A model generated the notes under the pieces. The model saw only the letters and a program-made list of their open reading frames with translations. It was not told where the DNA came from and searched no databases. 64,000 bases of DNA from Saprospiraceae bacterium (lineage in GTDB: Bacteria; Bacteroidota; Bacteroidia; Chitinophagales; Saprospiraceae), in contig JADKBS010000006.1 in the NCBI GenBank assembly GCA_016714985.1, positions 124,001 to 188,000 of the forward strand, in the 5' to 3' direction. The translations under genes were made by a program, and so were the position numbers. The number at the start of each line of letters is the position of its first letter. Position 1 is the stretch's first letter. Below are positions 1 to 10,600 of the stretch, in pieces.

Positions 1-3000
1 TCCACTTCGATGTTTGCCCCCGACCAATTGGCGTTCTGTGGGCAAAGCGTGTCGGGGTAGATGCGGGCCTCGGTGCAGTGGGTCTGGCCAAGTTCAGCCT
101 CGCAGCTCAGGTCGAAATTGATGAGGAAATTCTCGCATTGGCCAGCGGCCAAATCACCCGTAGCGAAGCTGTAACTATTGCCGCTGAGCAATAGGCCGGG
201 TATGCTGCTGCTGTTGTATTCCATGAAACTGTCCAATTCGACAATTACATAGGTATCTTCAATCAATGAAGCGCTGTAATTGCAATAGCTGACCGTGTAA
301 TTGTTTGCGAAGCAACGGCGCAGGTACGGCGTGGCGAGGCTCACCTCCATCCGGGCACAATCGGAGTCGAGTTGAACGGGGATGTCTTGCTGAACTACGT
401 TGCTATTAGTCAAAGCAACTGTCCAAGTGGTGGGGCAGGTCAGGCCGTAGTTGAAAGCAACATCTAAGCTGATTTCCAATTCCGTGTCGGTAGCACAGAT
501 TTCATCGAACAGGTAATTTCCGTTGGCATTGGTCGTGGCATGGTAGTATTGCCCGCTGTTGTTGCCGATGGCTTTTACCTTCCAATTGGCAAGGCTTGGT
601 TCTCCGGCATCAAAGTCGCAGCTTGCATCGCTGTCACGGAACACCTTGCCCGCTGCACTGTATTGAACCGTGTCGTTGTAATTGTAGCGGATGATTTGAA
701 GGTAGCTGTATAGGCTGTTGCCAGCGCCGAGGTTTTGCACTGGAAGGCCATTTTCAAGTTGGTAAACGGAACCTCCATTTTCCCAAGCCGTGTAACCATC
801 CCCAGGGTTGCCATCGTTGTTGAGGTCGAGGCGGGGGAGGTCGGTAGGAGCTTCGGAGGGGTCTGCACTGCACCAGTTGATGAGCGACCAAGTACGGTGA
901 ACGAGGGTAGGCTGGTTGTTGCAGTTGAAGTTAAATACCTGATCCGAGTAGGTGATGGCGAGCTGTGTTTGGTTTCCTTGGACGAAGGTCAAGGTCTGTG
1001 GTTCGCCAACATCGCCGGGCAGAAAATCTTTCGGCAAATTGAAAGAGAAATCATAAGCTACGGTAATTGTTTGCGAAGCAAACGTTGAATTGCCAGATAA
1101 ATCAATTGCCAAGAAATTCCGGGTAATGGTTCTTATACCACCGCAGGAGTTTGTCACCAAATCAAAGGATTGCAGCACTGTGTTCACGCCGCAATAGTCC
1201 CAAACCTCCACTGCTCCAAAATATTGGTTCATCTGCTGTGCGTTGTTTGGGTCAAGGTTTAGCGCAGCGAGGTCATCTGAATGGATGGTGCTATCCGGCG
1301 GCACGTAGGAGAAATAGGGGGCCACCAAGTCGGGATTGCATTTTGGCGGGATGATTTCCACCGTGACGTTGCAGTACTGCGTGTTGCCAGCTGCATCGGC
1401 CACCCAGAGATAGACGTTTTCATAGACACCTACTGCGGTGAAATTGGCCGAGGTCGTGGTCGGCATGGTCTGCGAGGGCAGGGTTGCTATTTCAATGGCA
1501 AAGCTCAAAGCAGAACAATTGTCGTAGCTGCCTTCATCCAGCACTTCAGCTGGCAGGATGGTGAGGTTGGGGCCGTTGACGGCAAATTGGGCCACCGTGT
1601 TTTCGACGCAAACAGCTACGGGCGGCACGGTATCCAATAAACAAGTGACATCGGTCAAGTATATTTTTTGCAAATACTTCACGCCACCCGTTTGCGGCAG
1701 CGAACCGCCTGTGTAATGAACGCCATCGTTAAACGACCTTGCTACGTAGCTGTCACCAAGAATGCCATCGCCGTTTGTGTCGAGGCGGGGCAGCACTGGG
1801 AACGGCTGCTGTAAATCAACGCTACACCAGTTGATGATGCTCCAAGTGCGGTCAATTTGGTCGGTATTTCCGTCGTTGTTCAGGTCATATTCGACATCGT
1901 CATGGGCTACGGCAATCAGGTTGGTGGCATCAACGCTGATATAGGTCAGCTCCGCTGGGTCGCCGGGGTCGTTGGCGTGGTGGTCGGCAGGCAAATAGAT
2001 ATTGTACTTGAAATTTACGTCAATGACCTGCGTAGCCACAGCGGAGTTGTTGCCAGCTGCATCCCAAGCAATAAAGCTGCGGGTGATTTGGGAAATTCGG
2101 TTGCATTGGTCGTAAAGGACTTGGTTGGATTGCGAAATTACAACCGTACCACAGGCATCATAAGCTGTAGCTGCGCCAAAAACGGCATCCAACGAAGCAT
2201 TGTCGTTGATATCAAAGACAAATTGCTCAAAGTCGGTGGAGGCATAGACATAATCGGCAGGAGCGGTGAGCACGGGGGGAACCACGTCGTTGTTGCAGTC
2301 CAATACTTCCACCGTGATGAGGCAGAAATCTTCATTGCCAGCTTCGTCAATCACCCACATCACCATATCATTTGGCCCAGCATCGGCAGCCGTAAAAATG
2401 AAAGATTCAGCACTGGGTGCAGTAGAAGATGCGGGCGCCCGCTCCAAGCGGAATTCAAAATGGCCTGGGCTGGTGCAGTTGTCATAAGAGCCAGCGTCAA
2501 AATCTGATGCATAGACATCCACTTGACCAGTAGGCAACAAACCTACTTGGAGGCCATTTTTGCAGTAAGGTATCGGTGCGACCGTTTCATTATTGCAATC
2601 ATGCTCCTCCACGTTCAGGGTTCCCCAGCATGCATTGCCAGAAATCAAGTGTACTATTTGCACCGTATATTGCCCGATATAGCTGGTATCAAGCGAAACA
2701 TAAGGGTCAAAAGTGGTATTGACACCAAGGACCCTAATGCCATATTGGTTGTCACAATAAGGCCCGCCTTCCAGCACATCCGAAGGGTACAGCAGCGTCG
2801 GCGTTCCATCTGGTGCAACATTGAGGGTGGTGATGTCCCCACAAGCTATGATTGGCGAGGAGATGCAAGTATCAACGATGACAAAAGCCGTACAGGTGCT
2901 GGAATTGCCTGCCTCGTCAATGGTCCATAACACCAATTCATTGGTGCCAATATCATCAATGCCGAAAGTGACCGATGTAGTGGCTGGTGGCAGGGCCGAG

Positions 3001-3818
3001 GCGGGGGCATGTTCCAATCTCAGGTCCAAAGAATCGGAGCAATTGTCACCGCTATAAATCTCAATATCTTCGGCTGTGAGGGTCACATCGCCCAGGGCAA
3101 CATTTATTTGTTGCGACAAAGTACAAGAGGCCACGGGCGGCACGGTATCAATCGGGCATGGGGCTTCTATTCCTATCTCTAGTTCTCCCCAGCAAGAATT
3201 GCCTGTATTCACATCCCTTACCTTGATGTAATGTGTACCGGTATCGTCCACGTCAAAACTGAAATAATCCGCAGTTTCACCGGGAGGGCCTCCAACCCCA
3301 ATCAAAAAAGTATTTATTTCATAGTTGCTGCAATAGTTGTTGCCTTCAAGGAATAATCCAGGATAGACCAGTACACTATCACCTGCCTCCAGTGGGATGG
3401 TAACCAAGTCGTTGCAAGCCAATGAAGGGTTGGAATTGCCGCCATTGCAATCGTCTTTGACATGGATTTTCGTGGTACAATGGCTGTGGTTTCCAGCCTC
3501 GTCCACGACCCAGAGCGTGACATCGTGGGTGCCGATGTCGTCGGCATCGAAGTCGAGGCTCGTGGCCGTGGGTAGGGTGGCGGCTGGTAGGCCGTCGTTG
3601 AGGAAAAAGCTCAATTGAGAGGAGCAGTTGTCGGAACTTGCTTCACTGAGGGCGCCAGCCAAGAGGGTGCCCGATTGGTTTTGCGATAGCAAAAAGTTCG
3701 TGGGAGCAATACAAGTTACAGTTGGTGGCTCGGTGTCGGGGCTGCACTGCGCTGCCGCCTTTTGGCCGTAAGCCAAGAGGAACAAACACAACAGGCTGAA
3801 TACCAAGGGATTTCTCAT
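1..3818 (-). CDS. Giant secreted HYR/Ig-like multidomain protein (C-terminus outside window)
   Basis: The frame stays open from the ATG at 3818-3816 to the window edge, giving about 1272 residues without the C-terminus. It begins MRNPLVFSLLCLFLLAYG and has a signal peptide ending near AAAQ. Most of the protein is repeated modules of roughly 100 residues with D-x-x-x-P-P-T style starts and DNC motifs (SDNCS near residue 45, YDNCSALSF near 750), typical of HYR/Ig-like domains in Bacteroidota surface proteins. Near residues 1050-1120 a segment reading KVFRDSDASCDFDAGEP resembles an SdrD-B/carboxypeptidase-regulatory module. A T9SS sorting domain would be expected in the missing part. The likely role is a structural or adhesive surface protein; no catalytic motif is seen. 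Codons were spot-checked at both ends and in the middle and agree with one uninterrupted frame. Confidence 0.8.
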   Translation of the reverse strand, partial: MRNPLVFSLLCLFLLAYGQKAAAQCSPDTEPPTVTCIAPTNFLLSQNQSGTLLAGALSEASSDNCSSQLSFFLNDGLPAATLPTATSLDFDADDIGTHDVTLWVVDEAGNHSHCTTKIHVKDDCNGGNSNPSLACNDLVTIPLEAGDSVLVYPGLFLEGNNYCSNYEINTFLIGVGGPPGETADYFSFDVDDTGTHYIKVRDVNTGNSCWGELEIGIEAPCPIDTVPPVASCTLSQQINVALGDVTLTAEDIEIYSGDNCSDSLDLRLEHAPASALPPATTSVTFGIDDIGTNELVLWTIDEAGNSSTCTAFVIVDTCISSPIIACGDITTLNVAPDGTPTLLYPSDVLEGGPYCDNQYGIRVLGVNTTFDPYVSLDTSYIGQYTVQIVHLISGNACWGTLNVEEHDCNNETVAPIPYCKNGLQVGLLPTGQVDVYASDFDAGSYDNCTSPGHFEFRLERAPASSTAPSAESFIFTAADAGPNDMVMWVIDEAGNEDFCLITVEVLDCNNDVVPPVLTAPADYVYASTDFEQFVFDINDNASLDAVFGAATAYDACGTVVISQSNQVLYDQCNRISQITRSFIAWDAAGNNSAVATQVIDVNFKYNIYLPADHHANDPGDPAELTYISVDATNLIAVAHDDVEYDLNNDGNTDQIDRTWSIINWCSVDLQQPFPVLPRLDTNGDGILGDSYVARSFNDGVHYTGGSLPQTGGVKYLQKIYLTDVTCLLDTVPPVAVCVENTVAQFAVNGPNLTILPAEVLDEGSYDNCSALSFAIEIATLPSQTMPTTTSANFTAVGVYENVYLWVADAAGNTQYCNVTVEIIPPKCNPDLVAPYFSYVPPDSTIHSDDLAALNLDPNNAQQMNQYFGAVEVWDYCGVNTVLQSFDLVTNSCGGIRTITRNFLAIDLSGNSTFASQTITVAYDFSFNLPKDFLPGDVGEPQTLTFVQGNQTQLAITYSDQVFNFNCNNQPTLVHRTWSLINWCSADPSEAPTDLPRLDLNNDGNPGDGYTAWENGGSVYQLENGLPVQNLGAGNSLYSYLQIIRYNYNDTVQYSAAGKVFRDSDASCDFDAGEPSLANWKVKAIGNNSGQYYHATTNANGNYLFDEICATDTELEISLDVAFNYGLTCPTTWTVALTNSNVVQQDIPVQLDSDCARMEVSLATPYLRRCFANNYTVSYCNYSASLIEDTYVIVELDSFMEYNSSSIPGLLLSGNSYSFATGDLAAGQCENFLINFDLSCEAELGQTHCTEARIYPDTLCPQNANWSGANIEV

Positions 3819-4259
3819 GTAAATGGGTTTCAAATGGTGAAAAACTTTTTTCATAATACGCTCAATTTTAGATTGGGCCACCTGCCTTTTCCTGTGTGTG
3901 GGAGGATTTTAGGCCAATGCCCAAATGTGGGATAATAATCGGTTCGTGAAGTTTGGAATGCATCGAAACCAACCGGTTGCCATCGCTACATTCTTTTCAC
4001 GATGCAAAAATGTTCCGAGCTGCGCTATCCAACAAAATCAAAAAACGAGGTTTGTAGAGTTAACTTTTTACGTAAACATAAATTAGTTGTTCAAAATCAA
4101 TAGTTTTGAATATTTTTGTAGAAATAAAATGTGAATAGTTTTGAAAAATTAGTCGTTCCTCTTTCTGGGAAAAAATGGGTTTCACAAACCTCGGAAAATT
4201 TGAATCATCATAGCCTATCGTTAAATAAGCAAAGCCATTCGTTAAATCAATCCGAACCT
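3819..4259. promoter_or_regulatory. Divergent intergenic region with Bacteroidota-type promoter (TTG 4087-4089, TATTTTTG 4111-4118)
   Basis: This gap separates the divergent secreted protein and the helical-repeat gene. TTG at 4087-4089, a 21-nt spacer and TATTTTTG at 4111-4118 fit the Bacteroidota TTG-N19-21-TAnnTTTG promoter pattern. A second TAnnTTTG match (TAGTTTTG) lies at 4101-4108 and a third at 4136-4143, so the exact start of transcription is uncertain. I see no terminator or small gene in the rest of the gap. Confidence 0.5.
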
Positions 4260-5648
4260 ATGCAGTCAAGTAGCCTAAATCAGTTGATCAGTTCATTTTC
4301 CACCTTAGAATTAAGGGAGGTGCGCAAGTTCCTCACCTCCCCCTTTTTCAATACCCGCTCCGATTTGGTGATTTTGTTCGATAGTTTGACCACCATGGGA
4401 TCGTTGGAAAAAACGGAAGTTTGGCAACGACTGAATCCCTCACAACCTTTTGACGACCAAAAGTTGCGCCTGCTGATGAGCTACCTCCATCGGCTGTTGG
4501 AACAATACTTGGCTTTTAAGGAAGCAACCGCAAACGAACTTTCAAATCGGCTCAACTTGGCCAAAGCCTATCGTAATCGGGGCATGATGACTGCCTTTGA
4601 ACGAACCAGCGCTTCCCACGAAAAAATTATGGCCGAAAATCCCATGCTGGATGCCCAAATGCACCATCACCGCTATCAGGTGCATTGGGAGAAATACCAG
4701 GTAGCCACTGCCCAAAACCCTGCTGCCGACCTTCCCATCCATCAATTGACAACGGCACTGGATGCCTACTACGTCAGTTTAAGGCTTCGGCTAATTTGCT
4801 TTGCCATTGCTCAAAAAAGTGTCTATCGCTCTGACAACCAACTATTTATGGAAGAAGAAGTGCTCATGTTGGCAGGACATGAAAACTTGCGAAACGAAGT
4901 GGCAGTCGCCATTTACCTGCATTGTTACAAGATGTTGAAGCGACCAAACGAAGAGGAGCATTTCCAAGCCTTCAAACAACTCCTGCTAGGTGCCAGTGGG
5001 CAATTCAACGCAGAAGATATTCAAGGGCTTTACATATTTGCCATCAATTATTGTGTGCGGCGGCTAAACGATGGCCAAAAAGCCTATTTCCAGGAAGTAT
5101 TTGAACTTTACAAATCAGGTTTGGCAACCAACCACCTCCTCGAAAACAATGTGCTCAGCCGCTTCACTTATCACAATATCGTGGCCGCTGGCCTGCAAAC
5201 GGGCAATCTCGACTGGGTTCAGGGCTTTATCCACGAATACAAAAATACCCTTGAACGAAGTTATCGGGAAAGCTCCTTTAGTTTTAGCCTCGCTCGCCTC
5301 GAATTCGCCCGCCGCCGCTACGATGCCGTGCTGGAGCTGCTGCAAAAAGCCAACTACCGTGACCCACTGCTCAACCTTGCCGCCAAGACCCTACTGCTCA
5401 AAACTTGGTACGAACTCGGCGAGCACGACCTCCTCCAATCGCACCTCGACGCCATGCGCAACTACATCCACCGCAAGCGGGTAATCGGCTACCACCGCAC
5501 CAATTACCTGAACATTGTTCGCTTTGCCGACAAGCTCCTGAACATCAATTGGAACAGTCGTAAAGAAGTGGAAGCATTGAAAAGCGAAATGGAAAGAGAG
5601 GAAGTACTGACAGAAAAGGAATGGCTGCTGGGGCAGATTTTGCTTTAA
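4260..5648 (+). CDS. Hypothetical alpha-helical repeat protein
   Basis: Encodes 462 residues from the ATG at 4260 (MQSSSLNQLISSF). A GTG start at 4131 in the same frame would add 43 residues of low-complexity Ser/Asn/Leu text, so I prefer the ATG. The protein is almost entirely amphipathic helix with TPR-like spacing (for example LELREVRKFLTSPFFNTR near the N-terminus and ARLEFARRRYDAVLELLQKANYRDPLL in the last third) and has no signal peptide or membrane segment. I do not recognise a named family; helical proteins of this kind recur as conserved hypotheticals in Saprospiraceae. It has its own promoter, is followed by a gene remnant and then a strong terminator, and is not evidently in an operon. 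Confidence 0.75.
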   Translation: MQSSSLNQLISSFSTLELREVRKFLTSPFFNTRSDLVILFDSLTTMGSLEKTEVWQRLNPSQPFDDQKLRLLMSYLHRLLEQYLAFKEATANELSNRLNLAKAYRNRGMMTAFERTSASHEKIMAENPMLDAQMHHHRYQVHWEKYQVATAQNPAADLPIHQLTTALDAYYVSLRLRLICFAIAQKSVYRSDNQLFMEEEVLMLAGHENLRNEVAVAIYLHCYKMLKRPNEEEHFQAFKQLLLGASGQFNAEDIQGLYIFAINYCVRRLNDGQKAYFQEVFELYKSGLATNHLLENNVLSRFTYHNIVAAGLQTGNLDWVQGFIHEYKNTLERSYRESSFSFSLARLEFARRRYDAVLELLQKANYRDPLLNLAAKTLLLKTWYELGEHDLLQSHLDAMRNYIHRKRVIGYHRTNYLNIVRFADKLLNINWNSRKEVEALKSEMEREEVLTEKEWLLGQILL

Positions 5649-5683
5649 TCACTTTCTAATTTTCTTCTAATCGTTTCATAATA

Positions 5684-5826
5684 ACCCCGCTTTGATTGCC
5701 TTGTTTATTTGGCAAAGTTTCGAAAACGACAACGAAGCCTTCTTGGAATTGGCGAAATCGCCCAACACCAAGGTCATCATCACCGACAACAGCGGTGCGC
5801 CACTTTGATGAACCCTGAAATGACAG
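5684..5826 (+). pseudogene. C-terminal remnant resembling an SPFH/prohibitin-type protein
   Basis: A short open stretch reads FIWQSFENDNEAFLELAKSP followed by NTKVIITDNSGAPL and a stop at 5806-5808. Shifting one base continues as LMNPEMTE. This resembles the C-terminal tail of Bacteroidota SPFH/band-7 proteins, where a helix with LAKSPN precedes KVIITDG and a PLLINP motif. No start codon or upstream domain is present; a stop lies in frame about 20 codons upstream. It is probably the tail of a deleted gene, which would explain the strong terminator just downstream. The family assignment is from memory of the motif and is tentative. Confidence 0.4.
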
Positions 5827-5898
5827 AAGGCCCCAAAACCATACGGGTATCAAGGTTAACAATAAATAACGTGTCATTCACAAGCATGGAATCTCAAG

Positions 5899-5929
5899 GC
5901 CATTGGCACTCCCGCCAATGGCTTTTTTT
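5899..5929 (+). terminator. Rho-independent terminator
   Basis: GCCATTGG at 5899-5906 pairs with CCAATGGC at 5915-5922 around an 8-nt loop, followed by seven T at 5923-5929. It terminates plus-strand transcription coming from the helical-repeat gene and the SPFH-like remnant. Confidence 0.85.
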
Positions 5930-6002
5930 GTTTTGTGGTACTCCCCAACCATGGTGAGTTTTGTCAAAATTGGCAACATCCTTCCGGTTTTGTTGTTTAT
6001 TG

Positions 6003-6029
6003 TTCAAATAGCATGAATAGCTATTTGAA
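6003..6029. repeat. Perfect 10-bp inverted repeat upstream of the desaturase gene
   Basis: TTCAAATAGC (6003-6012) and GCTATTTGAA (6020-6029) flank a 7-nt loop. The repeat lies about 245 nt upstream of the desaturase start and could be an operator or a leader hairpin. The rest of 5930-6272 shows nothing else convincing. Confidence 0.45.
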
Positions 6030-6272
6030 ACATAGACAAGAATTGTAGCGCACTGGTTTACATTTCCTCCCCATCACTGGTCGAAAAAAGGTGAATATCC
6101 TGTACTCCTGCATATCTTCAAGGATTGCCAACCTAAAAAGTTGGATATCCCCTAAGTCCCGAATGTTCCTTTTTTTGCATTTCCACTACCATTTTATTAA
6201 GTGATGGGGCAAAAAACAAACAGCCGCCTTAACTTGCCCGCGTTTGAAAATTACATCAATGAATTCATTTAA

Positions 6273-7384
6273 ATGAGGAACATAAAATTCAAGAGTCCAG
6301 ACGATAACCAAACCCTTTTTGCAGCCGCAGTGCGAAGGAACGTGGATCAATATTTTCGGGAAACAGGCATATCGCCCAAAGGAGATTGGACGTTGAGGCT
6401 AAAGGCAGCAGCAATGCTCAGCATGTACATCGTTCCATTTGTACTGATCATTACGTTGCCTATGAGCGCTTGGCTTGCCCTGCTGTTGGTAATCATAATG
6501 GGCATAGGCACTGCGGGGGTTGGAATGGGCGTCATGCACGATGCCATCCACGGCTCCTATTCCCGTAGGGCTTGGGAAAACAACCTGATGGGTTCCAGCA
6601 TGTACCTGCTTGGTAGCCATGTGTTTGTTTGGTTTGTACAGCACAACGTCATGCACCATACCTATACGAATATTGATGGCTTGGACGGCGACATAGGCCC
6701 ACGTGGGCCGCTCCGCCTTTCAGAACATGCGCCGCTCAAAAAATCCACCGTTACCAGCACTGGTATGCATTCCTACTCTACGGCCTTATGTCCATTTCAA
6801 AATTGGTCAGGGATTTTTCGCAATTGAGCGAATACAACAAGGCAGGCATCACCAAGGCTCAGCGCCGAAGCCCTGCGATGGAATGGGTGAAATTGGTCAG
6901 TTTCAAAGCACTATACTTATTGGTCATCATTGGGTTGCCGTTGATTTTGACCGACTTCAACATCTGGCAGGTATTGGCGGGCTTCTTCATTATGCATTGG
7001 GTAACTGGCGTTATCCTCGCCACTATCTTCCAATTGGCCCACGTCGTTGAAGGTGCCGAACAGCCGCTGGAACTGTCCAACGGGCTGATTGAAAATGACT
7101 GGATGGTACATGAACTACAGACAACCGCCAATTTTGCCAGGAACCAGCATCTGCTGAACTGGTACGTTGGAGGGCTGAACTTCCAGATTGAGCACCATTT
7201 GTTCCCGCACGTCAGCCATATCCACTATCCGAAAATCGCCCCAATCGTGGAGCGGACGGCCAAAGAGTTTGGCTATAACTACAATATGAAACTGACCTTC
7301 ATGGGTGCATTGGTTTCTCACGTTCGTCGATTGAAGGAACTGGGGAACATGGATCCCGCTACGGTGGTTTATTCCCCGTCGTAG
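6273..7384 (+). CDS. Fatty acid (acyl-CoA/acyl-lipid) desaturase, interrupted by one frameshift
   Basis: Two overlapping frames (6273 to about 6740 and about 6741-7384) together encode an approximately 370-residue membrane desaturase. All three histidine boxes are present: HDAIH (HxxxH), HNVMHH (HxxHH) and QIEHH (QxxHH, with the leading Gln seen in front-end/linoleoyl-CoA type desaturases). Hydrophobic segments precede the first box and follow the second. The break is in an A6 run at 6738-6743; adding one A gives PLKKIHRYQHWYAFLLYGL, which matches the expected family sequence between boxes two and three. The enzyme would introduce double bonds into membrane fatty acids using a di-iron centre. 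The gene stands alone. Because the shift is in a homopolymer and both parts are well conserved, I think the gene is functional and the indel a sequence error, but decay cannot be excluded. Confidence 0.8.
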
Positions 7385-7604
7385 TCCAAGTGGTAAGTGC
7401 TGTTTGAAGCCGCCAAGTTTGATGCTCAAAACTTGCGGGGTGTGCCATTGATTTAACTAGGTAGCATACCAATGGAGCTTATAAAAACTCGCCAGTTTAT
7501 TTCGATTATCATTTTGGTGCGATTGGTGAATGTATTGAGTGGCTTGCTGTTGCAATATTGGTGATTTTTTGGGATGGGCAAGGCACTAAACCCTATACTC
7601 GCTT
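7385..7604. other. Convergent intergenic spacer with a short palindrome
   Basis: This spacer lies between two convergent genes. At about 7411-7440 the sequence CCGCCAAGTTTGATGCTC followed by AAAACTTGCGG forms an imperfect hairpin whose arms resemble the outer arms of the structured repeat at 44535-44646. I see no gene and no U-tract terminator. Confidence 0.35.
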
Positions 7605-10600
7605 TTATCGTATCAATGTCGTTTCCCCCTTGAACTTTTCAACCTGCCCATCCACGAACGCCACTTCGAGGTACCAGACATAGACGCCGGCGGGCATGTC
7701 CTGGCCTTTGAACTCGCCGTTCCAACCTATGTTGGGGTCATTGATGGGAAAGTCGGCTGCTTCATAGAGCAACTCTCCCCAACGGTCGAAGATGCGGAAG
7801 ATTTTGATGGCTTCTACCAAATCGCTGCTGCCATGTACATGCAGGAGGTCGTTGAGCGGATTGCCGCCCGTGCCGGGGGCAAAGCCCGTTGGTACAACAA
7901 CCGTCTTGTTCGAGCGCACGAAGAGGTTGATGAGGTCGCTCACCGTGCAGCCGTTTTTGTCCACCACGGTCAGGGTCACGGTGGACTGGCCCGTCACCAC
8001 GAACTCGCCGACCTGGGGCTCGAATCGAGCGGCGGCATAAGCGGGTTGTTGGATTCCCAAAGGAAACTGGCAAGGTCGGGGTCGGTCAGGTTGGCCACGT
8101 TGGGGTTTAGGATCAGCGTGGTGCCGTAGGGCAGGATGGTGTCGGGGCCGAGGTCGAGGCGCAGTTCCTTGGGTTCGCCAATGAAAATCTGTTCCTGTGT
8201 CCATTCACAGCCGTTGGCATCCTTGATGGTGAGGTCATAGAGGCCAAAGTCGAGGTTGTAGAAGGTGGTGTTGCCAGCAAATGCGGCACTGTCGAAGCTG
8301 ACTAGGTAAGGTGGTTGGCCACCCAAGGGGATGACCGTTATTTGCCCATCCATTTCTCCAAAGCAGGAAACATCTTGCAGTTGGAAATCAGCGTTGAGCA
8401 CATTGTCCTCGGTCACTTCAATGGAGTCGGTGATGGCACAGCCGATGGCGTCGGTAGCGGTGACGTAGTAAAGGCCAGCCAACAGGCCCGTGGGGTTTGG
8501 CGTAGTTTCGTCGTAGCCGCCCGGCCCCGACCAGGCGAAGGTGAAGCTGCCTGCCCCGCCCGATGCCGAGGCTTGTATGCTGCCGTCGCTGCCATCCTTG
8601 CAACTGACACCTGTTTGTATCAGCATAAGGTTTGCCAAATCATTTTGCTGGATGATGACGCTGGCCGTCCTACTGCAATTATTCGCATCGGTGACGGTCA
8701 CCGTATAACCACCTGCGACAAGGGCCGACAAGTCCTCGGTGGCTTCGCCATTGTCCCAAATGAACTGATAGGAAGGTGTGCCCCCCGTCACGCTTAGGTC
8801 AACGGAACCTGTGGTTCCGAGGCAACCGATATTGGTAGGGTCAGTTGTTAGCTGCAATTCAGTTGGTTGCTCCACCGCTTCACAAGCGGTACTGGTGCAG
8901 CCATTGTCATCGGTAACGGTGAGGCAATAATCGCCTTCCGAAAGATTATTGATGATAATGGTGGATGCATTGTTGTTCCACAAAAAATCTAAGGGTTGTG
9001 AGCCTCCTGATACAGTGGAAGTTACATTCCCGTTATCCCCCCCGAAGCAGGTGGCATCGTTAGCTGAAAGCTGCACAATGATGGCTGGTGGGTCAGTCAG
9101 TGTGGCCGATTGGGTTGCGGTGCAACTGTTTGCATCTGTGACAGTGACGGTGTAGTTGCCTGCCAACAGGTTATTGGCAGTGGCACTATTGGTAATGTTG
9201 CTCCACGCATAGCTGAGGCTTCCTGTGCCACCACTCCTTCAGCGGTGATAGCTCCAGTAGGTGTTCCGTTGCAAGTTGGGTCGGTTGTATTGTTGATGGA
9301 CACTGTAACGGCAGTTGGTTGGCCAACGGTGGCCGAAGCATTGGCGGTGCAGCCATTGTCGTCTGTCACCAGTACGGTAAAGGTACCTGCGGCAAGGTTG
9401 TTCACCAGTGGTGTTGTCGCATTGCCAGCAGCGGCATCCCATTGCAGGAGATAGGGTGCTGTGCCTCCGGCAACGACGGCCTGTGCCGCTCCCGTCGGCG
9501 TGCCGTTGCAGGTGGCGTTTTGTGCACTGGCATTGACGGTCAGCAGTGGTGGCTGCGTCACGGTAATTGTCCCGGCCACGGTGCAGCCGTTGTCGTCCGT
9601 GACTATCACGATTTGTTGGCCGATACCAAGGTTCACGGCGATGGAGTCGGTCTGGCCATTGCTCCATTCAAAGCTATAGGGTGGGGCACCCCCCGTTGTT
9701 GGGGCAGAAACGGTCGCATCCGACAACCCGAAGCAGGTGATTCCCGTTGCTATTTGTGGGGTTGTTTGCATCAAAGCAGGAGCGCCAAAAACGACTTGAA
9801 TGCTGTTGGGACAATTCTGAGCATCGGCAACCGAGAACGTATAGGTGCCGGCCGGTATGTTCAGGAAGACGCCCGTCGAGTTGTTGAGGTTGCCCACTGA
9901 ATAGGTGTAACCACCAAAACCGCCGCTTGCCTGCAATTCAATGGCACCCACGCCTCCGTTGCAGGTAATATTGGTGATGTTAACGATAGACAGGCTCGGT
10001 GCTTGGCAGGGTGGGGTGGAGCAAGTGGCGGTGCCCGGAGGCCCATCACAAACAGAATTTAGGGCATAGACCACTATCGTCACGGTTGAGTCCAGTCCAA
10101 GCCGGTCGCCATGTAGCTGGTGCTGTTCGTTTGGAAGGGGGTGCCTCCGTTGACGCTCACCATATAGCCTTCAGGCCCACCAACTGCATCCCAATCAAAG
10201 GTGATGCTGTTTACGGTCACTTCCGTGCAATTGATGGTTGGGGCATCGGGCGTTGGATTTACTGCGATGGCAATGGAATCCATTACCACGCAGCCATAAT
10301 TGTCATTGGCGGTAACGATATATTGCGTGGCTTGCGTTGGCATCGCAATTGGGTTGGCGCAATCCGTGCAGGAAAGTCCATTGGTCGGAGACCAAGAATA
10401 ATAGACTTGGTAAAGTGGTTCAAAAGTGATCGTCCAATCAAGGATGGTTCCGTTGAACCCAGTTTGGTCATCAATGGCCAATAATTGCCATTGGCCGTTG
10501 GTAGGGTACTCGCCGTCCCAAAGGTCAGACCAGACTCCTTCTGGGGCATAGGTGCCATTGGTAAAGGGAGGCTGTCCTCCCGCTGCGCAGATTGGCCAAG

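Noticed and set aside
4131..4259. GTG start 43 codons upstream in the helical-repeat gene
   Set aside because: It would add low-complexity Ser/Asn/Leu text; the ATG at 4260 begins the conserved-looking helical part. Not fully excluded because the promoter is close to the GTG.
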